Shown here in pieces: positions 48,701 to 63,562 of a stretch of DNA of 64,000 bases. The stretch comes from Diplolepis rosae (lineage: Eukaryota > Arthropoda > Insecta > Hymenoptera > Diplolepididae). The notes under the pieces are model-generated. The model was not told where the DNA came from and searched no databases. It was given only the letters and a program-made list of their open reading frames with translations. The first letter of the stretch is position 1; every line of letters starts with the position of its first letter. The translations under genes and the position numbers were made by a program. The stretch is taken from positions 248,001-312,000 of the forward strand of contig JAPYXD010000734.1 in the NCBI GenBank assembly GCA_030998225.1, written 5' to 3'.

Positions 48701-50367
48701 CAAATACTAGAATAACAGTTTTTAGCTTCACGAGAAGTGAATATATTCACATATTATGCAATGTTTGCATATTTCCTAGTGTCGAACCTACAAAAGTGAA
48801 TTAGGTCAAAAACCTGAAAATCGTATCCGCATTTTCGTATGTTAAATAAAAAGTTTTATTGTTCGCTTTCATCAATATCAAATATGCGAATAACTGTTGT
48901 TAGCATCACGAAAAGTAAAAATGATCACATACTACGCAATGTTTGAGTAATGTTTAGTTTCGAACCTTGAAACGTGCATGCTTAATAATCTTAAAAATCG
49001 TATTTACACTTTCGTAGGTTTAGTATGAAGTTATATTGTTCGGTTTCATCTCTTCACGCCTGTATTATCGAAGATGTCAAATACCAGAATAACAGTTTTT
49101 GGCTTCACGAGAAGTAAAAATATTCACATATTCTGCAATGTTTGCATATTGTCTAGTGTCGAACCTACGAAAGTGAATTAGGTCAAAAACCTGAAAATCG
49201 TATCCGCATTTTCGTATGTTAAATAAAAAGTTTTATTGTTCGCTTTCATCAATATCAAATATGCGAATAACTATTTTTAGCTTCACGAGAAGTAAAAATG
49301 ATCACATACTACGCAATGTTTGAGTAATGTTTAGTTTCGAACCATGAAACGTGCATGCCTAATAAACTGAAAAATCGTAATTACACTTTCGTAGGTTAAG
49401 CAAGAAGTAATATTGTTCGGTTTCATCTCTTCAAGCTATATTGAATCGTGAATTATCGAAGATGCCAAATACCAGAATAACAGTTTTTAGGTTCACGAGA
49501 AGTGAAAATATTCACATATTATGCAATTTTTGCATATTGTCTAGTGTCGAACCTAAAAAAGTGAAATATGTCAAAAACCTAAAAATCGTTTCCGCATTTT
49601 CGTATGTTAAACAAAAAGTTATATTGTTCGGTTTCATCTCTTCATGCTATATTGAATATTGTATTATCTAAAATATCGAATATGCGAATAACTGTTTTTA
49701 GCATCACGAAAAGTAAAAATATCAGATACTAAGCAATGTTTGAGTAATGTTTAGTTTCGAACCTTTAAACGTGCTTGCTTAATAAACTGAAAACTCGTAT
49801 TTACACTTTCGTAGGTTAAGCACGAAGTTATATTGTTCGGTTTCATCTCTTCAAGCTATATTGTATCCTGTATTATCGAAGATGTCAAATACTAGAATAA
49901 CAGTTTTTAGCTTCACGAGAAGTGAATATATTAACATATTATGCAATGTTTGCATATTTCCTAGTGTCGAACCTACAAAAGTGAATTAGGTCAAAACCTG
50001 AAAATCGTATCCGCATTTTCGTATGTTAAATAAAAAGTTTTATTGTTCGCTTTCATCAATATCAAATATACGAATAACTGTTTTTAGCATCACGAGAAGT
50101 AAAAATGATCACATACTACGCAATGTTTGAGTAATTTTTAGTTTCGAACGTTGAAACGTGCATGCTTAATAATCTTGAAAATCGTATTTACACTTTCGTA
50201 GGTTTAGTACGAAGTTATATTGTTCGGTTTCATCTCTTCAAGCTATATTGAATCGTGTATTATCGAAGATGCCAAATACCAGAATAACAGTTTTTAGGTT
50301 CACGAGAAGTGAAAATATTCACATATTATGCAATTTTTGCATATTACCTAGTGTCGAACCTAAAAAA

Positions 50368-51115
50368 GTGAATTATGTCAAATACCTAAAAATCGTATCC
50401 ACATTTTCGTATGTTAAATAAAAATTTTATTGTTCGCTTTCATCCTTTTATGCCATATTGAATGGTGTATTATCAAAAATATCAAATACCAGAATAACAG
50501 TTTTGATCTTCACGAGAAGTAAAAATATTCACATATTATGCAATGTTTGCATATTTTCTAGTGTCGAACCTAAAAAAGTGAAATATGTCAAAAACCTAAA
50601 AATCGTATCCGCATTTTCGTATGTTAAATAAAAAGTTTTATTGTTCGCTTTCATACTTTCATGCTATATTGAATGGTGTATTATCGAAAATATCAAATAC
50701 CAGAATAACAGTTTTTAGCTTCACGAGAAGTGAAAATATTCACATATTATGTAATTTTTTATTATTTTCTAGTGTCGATCCTAAAAATGTTAATTATTTC
50801 AAAAACCTAATCATCGTATCCACATTTTCGTATTTTAAGTGAAAAGTTTTATTGTTCGCTTTCAATCTTTTATGCTATATTGAATGGTGTATTATCAAAA
50901 ATATCAAATACCAGAATAACTATTTTTAGCATCACGAGAAGTAAAAATGTTCACATACTACGTAATGTTTGTTATTGTCTAGTGTCGAACCTAAAAAAGT
51001 GAATTATGTCAAAATCATAAAAATCGTATCCGCATTTTCGTATGTTAAATAAAAAGTTTTATAGTTCGCTTTCATCCTTTTATGCTATATTGAAAAATAT
51101 CAAATACCAGAATAA
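50368..51115 (+). repeat. A-run island 2
   Basis: A monomers start at 50368, 50578, about 50789 and 50999. The third is unusually diverged (TTTTTTATTATTTTC, AAAAATGTTAATTATTTC), and the island closes with the TATTGAAAAATATC shortened copy. It is a degraded relative of island 1. Confidence 0.83.
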
Positions 51116-54100
51116 CTGTTTTTAGCATCACGAGTAGTAAAAATGATCACATACTACGCAATGTTTGAGTCATGTTTAGTTTCGAACCTTGAGACGTGAA
51201 TGCTTAATAAACTGAAAAATCGTATTTACAATTTCGTAGGTCAAGTACGAAGTTATATTGTTCGGTTTCATCTCTTCATGCTATATTGAATAGTGTATTA
51301 TCTAAAATATCGAATATGCGAATAACTGTTTTTAGAATCATGAGAAGTAAAAATATCACATACTACGCAACGTTTGAGTAATTTTTAGTTTCGAACCTTG
51401 AAACGTGCATGCTTGATAATCTTAAAAATCGTATTTTCACTTTCGTAGGTTTAGTACGAAGTTATATTGTTCGGTTTCATCTCTTCAAGCTATATTGTAT
51501 CCTGTATTATCGAAGATGTCAAATACCAGAATAACAGTTTTTAGCTTCACTAGAAGTGAAAATATTCACATATTATGCAATGTTTGCATATTTCCTAGTG
51601 TCGAACCTACAAAAGTGAATTAGGTCAAAAACCTAAAAATCGTATCCGCATTTTTGTATGTTAAACAAAAAGTTTTATTGTCCGCTTTCATCCTTCTTTG
51701 CTATATTGAATCGTGTATTGTCAAAAATATCAAATATGCGAATAACTATTTTTAGCATCACGAAAAGTAAAAATGATCACATACTACGCAATGTTTGAGT
51801 AATGTTTAGTTTCGAACCTTGAAACGTGCATGCTTAATAATCTTAAAAATCGTATTTACACTTTCGTAGGTTTAGTACGAAGTTATATTGTTCGGTTTCA
51901 TCTCTTCAAGCTATATTGTATCCTGTATTATCGAAGATGTCAAATACCAGAATAACAGTTTTTAGCTTCACTAGAAGTGAAAATATTCACATATTATGCA
52001 ATGTTTGCTTATTTCCTAGTGTCGAACCTACAAAAGTGAATTAGGTCAAAAACCTGAAAATCGTATCCGCATTGTCGTATGTTAAATAAAAAGTTTTATT
52101 GTTCGCTTTCATCAATATCAAATATACGAATAACTGTTTTTAGCATCACGAGAAGTAAAAATGATCACATACTACGCAATGTTTGAGTAATTTTTAGTTT
52201 CGAACCTTGAAACGTGCATGCTTAATAATCTTAAAAATCGTATTTACACTTTCGTAGGTTTAGTACGAAGTTATATTGTTCGGTTTCATCTCTTCAAGCC
52301 TGTATTATCGAAGATGTCAAATACCAGAATAACAGGTTTTGGCTTCACGAGAAGTGAACATATTCACATATTATGCAATGTTTGCATATTTCCTAGTGTC
52401 GAACCTACAAAAGTGAATTAGGTCAAAAACATAAAAATCGTATCCGCATTTTTGTATGTTAAACAAAAAGTTTTATTGTCCGCTTTCATCCTTCTTTGCT
52501 ATATTGAATCGTGTATTATCAAAAATATCAAATATGCGAATAACTATTTTTAGCTTCACGAGAAGTAAAAATGATCACATACTACGCAATGTTTGAGTAA
52601 TGTTTAGTTTCGAACCATGAAACGTGCATGCCTAATAAACTGAAAAATCGTAATTACACTTTCGTAGGTTAAGCAAGAAGTAATATTGTTCGGTTTTATC
52701 TCTTCAAGCTATATTGAATCGTGTATTATCGAAGATGCCAAATACCAGAATAACAGTTTTTAGGTTCACGAGAAGTGAAAATATTCACATATTATGCAAT
52801 TTTTGCATATTGTCTAGTGTCGAACCTAAAAAAGTGAAATATGTCAAAAACCTAAAAATCGTATCCGCCGTTTCGTATGTTAAACAAAAAGTTTTATTGT
52901 TCGCTTTCATCCGTTTTTGCTGTATTGAATAGTGTTTTATCTAAAATATCGAATATACGAATAAACTGTTTTTAGCATCACGAGAAGTAAAAATATCAGA
53001 TACTAAGCAATGTTTGAGTAATGTTTAGTTTCAAACCTTGAAACGTGCATGCTTAATAAACTGAAAAATCGTATTTAAACTTTCGTAAGTTAAGCACGAA
53101 GTAGTATTGTTCGGTTTCATCTCTTCAAGCTATATTGTATCCTGTATTATCGAAGATGTCAAATACCAGAATAACAGTTTTTAGCTTCGCGAGAAGTAAA
53201 AATATTCACATATTATGCAATGTTTGCATATTTTCTAGTGTCGAACCTAAAAAAGTGAAATATGTCAAAAACCGAAAAATCGTATCCGCATTTTCGTATG
53301 TTAAACAAAAAGTTTTATTGTTCGCTTTCATCATTTTATGCTATATTGAATAGTGTATTATCTAAAATATCGAATTTGCGAAATACTTTTTTTAGAATCA
53401 CGAGAAGTAAAAATATCACATACTACGCAACGTTTGAGTAATTTTTAGTTTCGAACCTTGAAACGTGCATGCTTAATAAACTAAAAAATCGTATTTACAC
53501 TTTCGTAGGTTTAGTACGAAGTTATATTGTTCGGTTTCATCTCTTCAAGCTATATTGTATCCTGTATTATCGAAGATGTCAAATACCAGAATAACAGTTT
53601 TTAGCTTCACTAGAAGTAAAAATATTCACATATTATGCAATGTTTGCATATTTCCTAGTGTCGAACCTACAAAAGTGAATTAGGTCAAAAACCTAAAAAT
53701 CGTATCCGCATTTTTGTATGTTAAACAAAAAGTTTTATTGTCCGCTTTCATCCTTCTTTGCTATATTGAATCGTGTATTATCAAAAATATCAAATATGCG
53801 AATAACTATTTTTAGCTTCACGAGAAGAAAAAATGATCACATACTACGCAATGTTTGAGTAATGTTTAGTTTCGAACCTTGAAACGTGCATGCTTAATAA
53901 TCTTAAAAATCGTATTTACACTTTCGTAGGTTAAGCAAGAAGTAATATTGTTCGGTTTCATCTCTTCAAGCTATATTGAATCGTGTATTATCGAAGATGC
54001 CAAATACCAGAATAACAGTTTTTAGGTTCACGAGAAGTGAAAATATTCACATATTCTGCAATTTTTGCATATTGTCTAGTGTCGAACCTAAAAAAGTGAA

Positions 54101-56910
54101 TTATGTCAAAAACCTATAAATCGTATCCGCATTTTCGTATGTTAAATAAAAAGTTTTATTGTTCGCTTTCATACTTTTATGCTATATTGAATAGTGTATT
54201 ATCTAAAATATCGAATATGCGAATAACTGTTTTTAGAATCACGAGAAGTAAAAATGATCACATACTAAGCAACGTTTGAGTAATTTTTAGTTTCGATCCT
54301 TGAAACGTGCATGCTTAATAAACTGAAAACTCGTATTTACACTTTCGTAGGTTAAGCACGAAGTAATATTGTTTGGTTTCATCTCTTCAAGCTATATTGT
54401 ATCCTGTATTATCGAAGATGTCAAATACCAGAATAACAGTTTTTAGCTTCACTAGAAGTGAAAATATTCACATATTATACAATGTTTGCATATTTTCTTG
54501 TGTCGAACCTACAAAAGTGAATTAGGTCAAAAACCTAAAAATCGTATCCGCATTTTCGTATGTTAAACAAAAAGTTTTATTGTCCGCTTTCATCCTTCTT
54601 TGCTATATTGAATCGTGTATTATCAAAAATATCAAATATGCGAATAACTATTTTTAGCATCACGAGAAGCAAAAATGTTCACATACTACGCAATGTTTGA
54701 GTAATGTTTAGTTTCGAACCTTGAAACGTGCATGCTTAATAATCTTAAAAATCGTATTTACACTTTCGTAGGTTAAGCACGAAGTTATATTGTTCGGTTT
54801 CATCTCTTCAAGCTATATTGTATCCTGTATTATCGAAGATGTCAAATACTAGAATAACAGTTTTTAGCTTCACGAGAAGTGAATATATTCACATATTATG
54901 CAATGTTTGCATATTTCCTAGTGTCGAACCTACAAAAGTGAATTAGGTCAAAAACCTGAAAATCGTATCCGCATTTTCGTATGTTAAATAAAAAGTTTTA
55001 TTGTTCGCTTTCATCAATATCAAATATACGAATAACTGTTTTTAGCATCACGAGAAGTAAAAATGATCACATACTACGCAATGTTTGAGTAATTTTTAGT
55101 TTCGAACCTTGAAACGTGCATGCTTAATAATCTTAAAAATCGTATTTACACTTTCGTAGGTTTAGTACGAAGTTATATTGTTCGGTTTCATCTCTTCAAG
55201 CTATATTGTATCCTGTATTATCGAAGATGTCAAATACCAGAATAACAGTTTTTAGCTTCACTAGAAGTGGAAATATTCACATATTATGCAATGTTTGCAT
55301 ATTTCCTAGTGTCGAACCTACAAAAGTGAATTAGGTCAAAAACCTAAAAATCGTATCCGCATTTTTGTATGTTAAACAAAAAGTTTTATTGTCCGCTTTC
55401 ATCCTTCTTTGCTATATTGAATCGTGTATTATCAAAAATATCAAATATGCGAATAACTATTTTTAGCTTCACGAGAAGTAAAAATGATCACATACTACGC
55501 AATGTTTGAGTAATGTTTAGTTTCGAACCTTTAAACGTGCTTGCTTAATAAACTGAAAACTCGTATTTACACTTTCGTAGGTTAAGCAAGAAGTTATATT
55601 GTTCGGTTTCATCTCTTCAAGCTATATTGTATCCTGTATTATCGAAGATGTCAAATACTAGAATAACAGTTTTTAGCTTCACGAGAAGTGAATATATTCA
55701 CATATTATGCAATGTTTGCATATTTCCTAGTGTCGAACCTACAAAAGTGAATTAGGTCAAAAACCTGAAAATCGTATCCGCATTTTCGTATGTTAAATAA
55801 AAAGTTTTATTGTTCGCTTTCATCAATATCAAATATACGAATAACTGTTTTTAGCATCACGAGAAGTAAAAATGATCACATACTACGCAATGTTTGAGTA
55901 ATTTTTAGTTTCGAACCTTGAAACGTGCATGCTTAATAATCTTAAAAATCGTATTTACACTTTCGTAGGTTTAGTACGAAGTTATATTGTTCGATTTCAT
56001 CTCTTCAAGCTATATTGTATCCTGTATTATCGAAGATGTCAAATACCAGAATAACAGTTTTTAGCTTCACTAGAAGTGGAAATATTCACATATTATGCAA
56101 TGTTTGCATATTTCCTAGTGTCGAACCTACAAAAGTGAATTAGGTCAAAAACCTGAAAATCGTATCCGCATTTTCGTATGTTAAATAAAAAGTTTTATTG
56201 TTCGCTTTCATCAATATCAAATATACGAATAACTGTTTTTAGCATCACGAGAAGTAAAAATGATCACATACTACGCAATGTTTGAGTAATTTTTAGTTTC
56301 GAACCTTGAAACGTGCATGCTTAATAATCTTAAAAATCGTATTTACACTTTCGTAGGTTTAGTACGAAGTTATATTGTTCGGTTTCATCTCTTCAAGCTA
56401 TATTGTATCCTGTATTATCGAAGATGTCAAATACCAGAATAACAGTTTTTAGCTTCACTAGAAGTGGAAATATTCACATATTATGCAATGTTTGCATATT
56501 GTCTAGTGTCGAACCTAAAAAAGTGAATTAGGTCAAAAACCTGAAAATCGTATCCGCATTTTCGTATGTTAAATAAAAAGTTTTATTGTTCGCTTTCATC
56601 AATATCAAATATACGAATAACTGTTTTAAGCATCACGAGAAGTAAAAATGATCACATACTACGCAATGTTTGAGTAATTTTTAGTTTCGAACCTTGAAAC
56701 GTGCATGCTTAATAATCTTAAAAATCGTATTTACACTCTCGTAGGTTAAGCACGAAGTTATATTGTTCGGTTTCATCTCTTCAAGCTATATTGTATCCTG
56801 TATTATCGAAGATGTCAAATACTAGAATAACAGTTTTTAGCTTCACGAGAAGTGAATATATTCACATATTATGCAATGTTTGCATATTTTCTAGTGTCGA
56901 ACCTACAAAA

Positions 56911-57528
56911 GTGAATTATGTCAAAAACCTAAAAATCGTATCAGCATTTTCGTATGTTAAATAAAAAGTTTTATTGTTCGCTTTCATCCTTTTATGCTAT
57001 ATTGAATGGTGTATTATCAAAAATATCAAATACCAGAATAACAGTTTTTAGCTTCACGAGAAGTGAAAATATTCACATATTATGCAATGTTTGCAAATTT
57101 TCTAGTGTCGAACCTACAAAAGTGAATTATGTCAAAAACCTAAAAATCGCATCCGCATTTTCGTATGTTAAATAAAAAGTTTTATTGTTCGCTTTCATAC
57201 TTTCATGCTATATAGAATAGTGTATTATCAAAAATATCAAATACCAGAATAACTATTTTTAGCATCACGAGAAGTAAAAATGTTCACATACGACGCTATG
57301 TTTGTTATTGTCTAGTGTCGAACCTAAAAAAGTGAATTATGTCAAAATCCTAAAAATCGTATCCGCATTTTCATGTGTTAATTAAAAAGTTTTATTGTTC
57401 GCTTTCATCCTTTTATGCTATATTGAAAAATATCAAATACCAGAATAACTGTTTTTAGCATCAAGAGAAGTAAAAATGATCACATACTACGCAATGTTTG
57501 AGTAATGTTTAGTTTCGAACCTTGAGAC
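56911..57528 (+). repeat. A-run island 3
   Basis: A monomers at 56911, 57122 and 57332 are followed by the CATGTGTTAATTAAAAAG / TATTGAAAAATATC shortened copy and a B start at 57529. It matches the right part of island 1 closely. Confidence 0.84.
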
Positions 57529-60500
57529 GTGAATGCTTAATAAACTGAAAAATCGTATTTACACTTTCGTAGGTCATGTAAGAAGTTATATTGTTCGGTT
57601 TCATCTGTTCATGCTATATTGTATCGTGTATTATCTAATATATCTAATATGCGATTAACTGTTTTTAGAATCTCGAGAATTAAAAATATCACATACTACG
57701 CAACGTTTGAGTAATTTTTAGTTTCGAACCTTGAAACGTGCATGCTTGATAATCTTAAAAATCGTATTTACACTTTCGTAGGTTTAGTACGAAGTTATAT
57801 TGTTCGCTTTCATCTCTTCAAGCTATATTGTATCCTGTATTATCGAAGATGTCAAATACCAGAATAACAGTTTTTAGCTTCACTAGAAGTGGAAATATTC
57901 ACATATTATGCAATGTTTGCATATTTTCTAGTGTCGAACCTACAAAAGTGAATTAGGTCAAAAACCTAAAAATCGTATCCGCATTTTTGTATGTTAAACA
58001 AAAAGTTTTATTTTCCGCTTTTATCCTTTTATGCTATATTGAATCGTGTATTTTCAAAAATATCAAATATGCGAATAACTATTTTTAGCTTCACGGGAAG
58101 TAAAAATGATCACATGCTACGCAATTTTTGTATATTGTCTAGTGTCGAACCTAAAAAAGTGAAATATGTCAAAAACCTAAAAATCGTATACGCATTTTCG
58201 TATGTTAAACAAAAAGTTTTATTGTCCGCTTTCATCCTTTATTGCTATATTGAATCGTGTATTATCAAAAATATCAAATATGCGAATAACTATTTTTAGC
58301 TTCACGGGAAGTAAAAATGATCACATACTACGCAATGTTTGAGTAATGTTTAGTTTCGAACCTTGAAACGTGCATGCTTAATAAACTGAAAAATCGTATT
58401 TAAACTTTCGTAGGTTAAGCACGAAGTAGTATTGTTCGGTTTCATCTCTTCAAGCTATATTGTATCCTGTATTATCGAAGATTTCAAATACCAGAATAAC
58501 AGTTTTTGGCTTCACGAGAAGTAAAAATATTCACATATTATGCAATGTTTGCATATTTTCTAGTGTCGAACCTAAAAAAGTGAAATATGTCAAAAACCGA
58601 AAAATCGTATCCGCATTTTCGTATGTTAAACAAAAAGTTTTATTGTTCGCTTTCATAATTTTATGCTATATTGAATCGTGTATTATCTAAAATATCGAAT
58701 ATGCGAAATACTTTTTTTTAGAATCACGAGAAGTAAAAATATCACATACTACGCAACGTTTGAGTAATTTTTAGTTTCGAACCTTGAAACGTGCATGCTT
58801 GATAATCTTAAAAATCGTATTTGCACTTTCGTAGGTTTAGTACGAAGTTATATTGTTCGGTTTCATCTCTTCAAGCTATATTGTATCCTGTATTATCGAA
58901 GATGTCAAATACCAGAATAACAGTTTTTAGCTTCACTAGAAGTGAAAATATTCACATATTATGCAATGTTTGCATATTTCCTAGTGTCGAACCTACAAAA
59001 GTGAATTAGGTCAAAAACCTAAAAATCGTATCCGCATTTTTGTATGTTAAACAAAAAGTTTTATTGTCCGCTTTCATCCTTCTTTGCTATATTGAATCGT
59101 GTATTATCAAAAATATCAAATATGCGAATAACTATTTTTAGCTTCACGAGAAGAAAAAATGATCACATACTACGCAATGTTTGAGTAATGTTTAGTTTCG
59201 AACCTTGAAACGTACATGCTTAATAATCTTAAAAATCGTATTTACACTTTCGTAGGTTAAGCAAGAAGTAATATTGTTCGGTTTCATCTCTTCAAGCTAT
59301 ATTGAATCGTGTATTATCGAAGATGCCAAATAGCAGAATAACAGTTTTTAGCTTCACTAGAAGTGAAAATATTCACATATTATGCAATGTTTGCATATTT
59401 CCTAGTGTCGAACCTACAAAAGTGAATTAGGTCAAAAACCTAAAAATCGTATCCGCATTTTTGTATGTTAAACAAAAAGTTTTATTGTCCGCTTTCATCC
59501 TTCTTTGCTATATTGAATCGTGTATTATCAAAAATATCAAATATGCGAATAACTATTTTTAGCTTCACGAGAAGAAAAAATGATCACATACTACGCAATG
59601 TTTGAGTAATGTTTAGTTTCGAACCTTGAAACGTACATGCTTAATAATCTTAAAAATCGTATTTACACTTTCGTAGGTTAAGCAAGAAGTAATATAGTTC
59701 GGTTACATCTCTTCAAGCTATATTGAATCGTGTATTATCGAAGATGTCAAATACCAGAATAACAGTTTTTAGCTTCACTAGAAGTGAAAATATTCACATA
59801 TTATGCAATGTTTGCATATTTTCTAGTGTCGAACCTACAAAAGTGAATTAGGTCAAAAACCTAAAAATCGTATCCGCATTTTTGTATGTTAAACAAAAAG
59901 TTTTATTGTCCGCTTTCATCCTTCTTTGCTATATTGAATCGTGTATTATCAAAAATATCAAATATGCGAATAACTATTTTTAGCATCACGAAAAGTAAAA
60001 ATGATCACATACTACGCAATGTTTGAGTAATGTTTAGTTTCGAACCTTGAAACGTGCATGCTTAATAATCTTAAAAATCGTATTTACACTTTCGTAGGTT
60101 TAGTACGAAGTTATATTGTTCGGTTTCATCTCTTTAAGCTATATTGTATCATGTATTATCGAAGATGTCAAATACCAGAATAACAGTTTTTAGCTTCACT
60201 AGAAGTGAAAATATTCACATATTATGCAATGTTTGCAGATTTCCTAGTGTCGAACCTACAAAAGTGAATTAGGTCAAAAACCTGAAAATCGTATCCGCAT
60301 TGTCGTATGTTAAATAAAAAGTTTTATTGTTCGCTTTCATCAATATCAAATATACGAATAACTGTTTTTAGCATCACGAGAAGTAAAAATGATCACATAC
60401 TACGCAATGTTTGAGTAATTTTTAGTTTCGAACGTTGAAACGTGCATGCTTAATAATCTTGAAAATCGTATTTACACTTTCGTAGGTTTAGTACGAAGTT

Positions 60501-63500
60501 ATATTGTTCGGTTTCATCTCTTCAAGCTATATTGTATCCTGTATTATCGAAGATGTCAAATACCAGAATAACAGTTTTTAGCTTCACTAGAAGTGAACAT
60601 ATTCACATATTATGCAATGTTTGCATATTTCCTAGTGTCGAACCTACAAAAGTGAATTAGGTCAAAAACCTAAAAATCGTATCCGCATTTTTGTATGTTA
60701 AACAAAAAGTTTTATTGTCCGCTTTCATCCTTCTTTGCTATATTGAATAGTGTATTATCTAAAATATCGAATTTGCGAAATACTTTTTTTAGAATCACGA
60801 GAAGTAAAAATATCACATACTACGCAACGTTTGAGTAATTTTTAGTTTCGAACCTTGAAACGTGCATGCTTGATAATCTTAAAAATCGTATTTACACTTT
60901 CGTAGGTTTAGTACGAAGTTATATTGTTCGCTTTCATCTCTTCAAGCTATATTGTATCCTGTATTATCGAAGATGTCAAATACCAGAATAACAGTTTTTA
61001 GCTTCACTAGAAGTGGAAATATTCACATATTATGCAATGTTTGCATATTTTCTAGTGTCGAACCTACAAAAGTGAATTAGGTCAAAAACCTAAAAATCGT
61101 ATCCGCATTTTTGTATGTTAAACAAAAAGTTTTATTGTCCGCTTTCATCCTTCTTTGCTATATTGAATCGTGTATTATCAAAAATATCAAATATGCGAAT
61201 AACTATTTTTAGCTTCACGAGAAGAAAAAATGATCACATACTACGCAATGTTTGAGTAATGTTTAGTTTCGAACCATGAAACGTGCATGCCTAATAAACT
61301 GAAAAATCGTAATTACACTTTCGTAGGTTAAGCAAGAAGTAATATTGTTCGGTTTCATCTCTTCAAGCTATATTGAATCGTGTATTATCGAAGATGCCAA
61401 ATACCAGAATAACAGTTTTTAGGTTCACGAGAAGTGAAAATATTCACATATTATGCAATTTTTGCATATTGTCTAGTGTCGAACCTAAAAAAGTGAAATA
61501 TGTCAAAAACCTAAAAATCGTTTCCGCATTTTCGTATGTTAAACAAAAAGTTATATTGTTCGGTTTCATCTCTTCATGCTATATTGAATAGTGTATTCTC
61601 TAAAATATCGAATATGCGAATAACTGTTTTTAGAATCACGAGAAGTAAAAATATCACATACTACGCAACGTTTGAGTAATTTTTAGTTTCGAACCTTGAA
61701 ACGTGCATGCTTGATAATCTTAAAAATCGTATTTGCACTTTCGTAGGTTTAGTACGAAGTTATATTGTTCGGTTTCATCTCTTCAAGCTATATTGTATCA
61801 TGTATTATCGAAGATGTCAAATACCAGAATAACAGTTTTTAGCTTCACTAGAAGTGAAAATATTCACATATTATGCAATGTTTGCATATTTCCTAGTGTC
61901 GAACCTACAAAAGTGAATTAGGTCAAAAACCTGAAAATCGTATCCGCATTGTCGTATGTTAAATAAAAAGTTTTATTGTTCGCTTTCATCAATATCAAAT
62001 ATACGAATAACTGTTTTTAGCATCACGAGAAGTAAAAATGATCACATACTACGCAATGTTTGAGTAATTTTTAGTTTCGAACGTTGAAACGTGCATGCTT
62101 AATAATCTTGAAAATCGTATTTACACTTTCGTAGGTTTAGTACGAAGTTATATTGTTCGGTTTCATCTCTTCAAGCTATATTGTATCCTGTATTATCGAA
62201 GATGTCAAATACCAGAATAACAGTTTTTAGCTTCACTAGAAGTGAACATATTCACATATTATGCAATGTTTGCATATTTCCTAGTGTCGAACCTACAAAA
62301 GTGAATTAGGTCAAAAACCTAAAAATCGTATCCGCATTTTTGTATGTTAAACAAAAAGTTTTATTGTCCGCTTTCATCCTTCTTTGCTATATTGAATCGT
62401 GTATTATCAAAAATATCAAATATGCGAATAACTATTTTTAGCTTCACGAGAAGTAAAAATGATCACATACTACGCAATGTTTGAGTAATGTTTAGTTTCG
62501 AACCATGAAACGTGCATGCCTAATAAACTGAAAAATCGTAATTACACTTTCGTAGGTTAAGCAAGAAGTTATATTGTTCGGTTTTATCTCTTCAAGCTAT
62601 ATTGAATCGTGTATTATCGAAGATGCCAAATACCAGAATAACAGTTTTTAGGTTCACGAGAAGTGAAAATATTCACATATTATGCAATTTTTGCATATTA
62701 CCTAGTGTCGAACCTAAAAAAGTGAATTATGTCAAATACCTAAAAATCGTATCCGCATTTTCGTATGTTAAACAAAAAGTTTTATTGTTCGCTTTCATCC
62801 TTTTATGCTATATTGAATAGTGTATTATCTAAAATATCGAATATACGAATAAACTGTTTTTAGCATCACGAGAAGTAAAAATATCAGATACTAAGCAATG
62901 TTTGAGTAATGTTTAGTTTCAAACCTTGAAACGTGCATGCTTAATAAACTGAAAAATCGTATTTAAACTTTCGTAAGTTAAGCACGAAGTAGTATTGTTC
63001 GGTTTCATCTCTTCAAGCTATATTGTATCCTGTATTATCGAAGATGTCAAATACTAGAATAACAGTTTTTAGCTTCACGAGAAGTGAATATATTCACATA
63101 TTATGCAATGTTTGCATATTTTCTAGTGTCGAACCTAAAAAAGTGAATTATGTCAAAAACCGAAAAATCGCATCCGCATTTTCGTATGTTAAACAAAAAG
63201 TTATATTGTTCGGTTTCATCTCTTCATGCTATATTGAATCGTGTATTATCTAAAATATCGAATATGCGAAATACTTTTTTTAGAATCACGAGAAGTAAAA
63301 ATATCACATACTACGCAACGTTTGAGTAATTTTTAGTTTCGAACCTTGAAACGTGCATGCTTGATAATCTTAAAAATCGTATTTGCACTTTCGTAGGTTT
63401 AGTACGAAGTTATAATGTTCGGTTTCATCTCTTCAAGCTATATTGTATCCTGTATTATCGAAGATGTCAAATACCAGAATAACAGTTTTTAGCTTCACTA

Positions 63501-63562
63501 GAAGTGAAAATATTCACATATTATGCAATGTTTGCATATTTCCTAGTGTCGAACCTACAAAA

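Noticed and set aside
58090..58310. CENP-B-box-like motif (TTCACGGGAAGT at two places)
   Set aside because: It lacks the spacing of the core TTCG....A..CGGG. The GGG is a rare substitution of the normal CACGAGAAG, seen in only a couple of copies.
2068..63253. Dozens of short open reading frames (about 60-100 codons) giving similar peptides, e.g. with RITVFSFTRSENIHI
   Set aside because: They are read-throughs of the satellite. The monomer is near 210 bp, so one frame stays open about one monomer and then always stops near AATAACTGTTTTTAG or at GAATAG. The 421- and 388-bp units are not multiples of three, so frames drift. The frames follow whichever orientation the array has, and indel variants break them freely.
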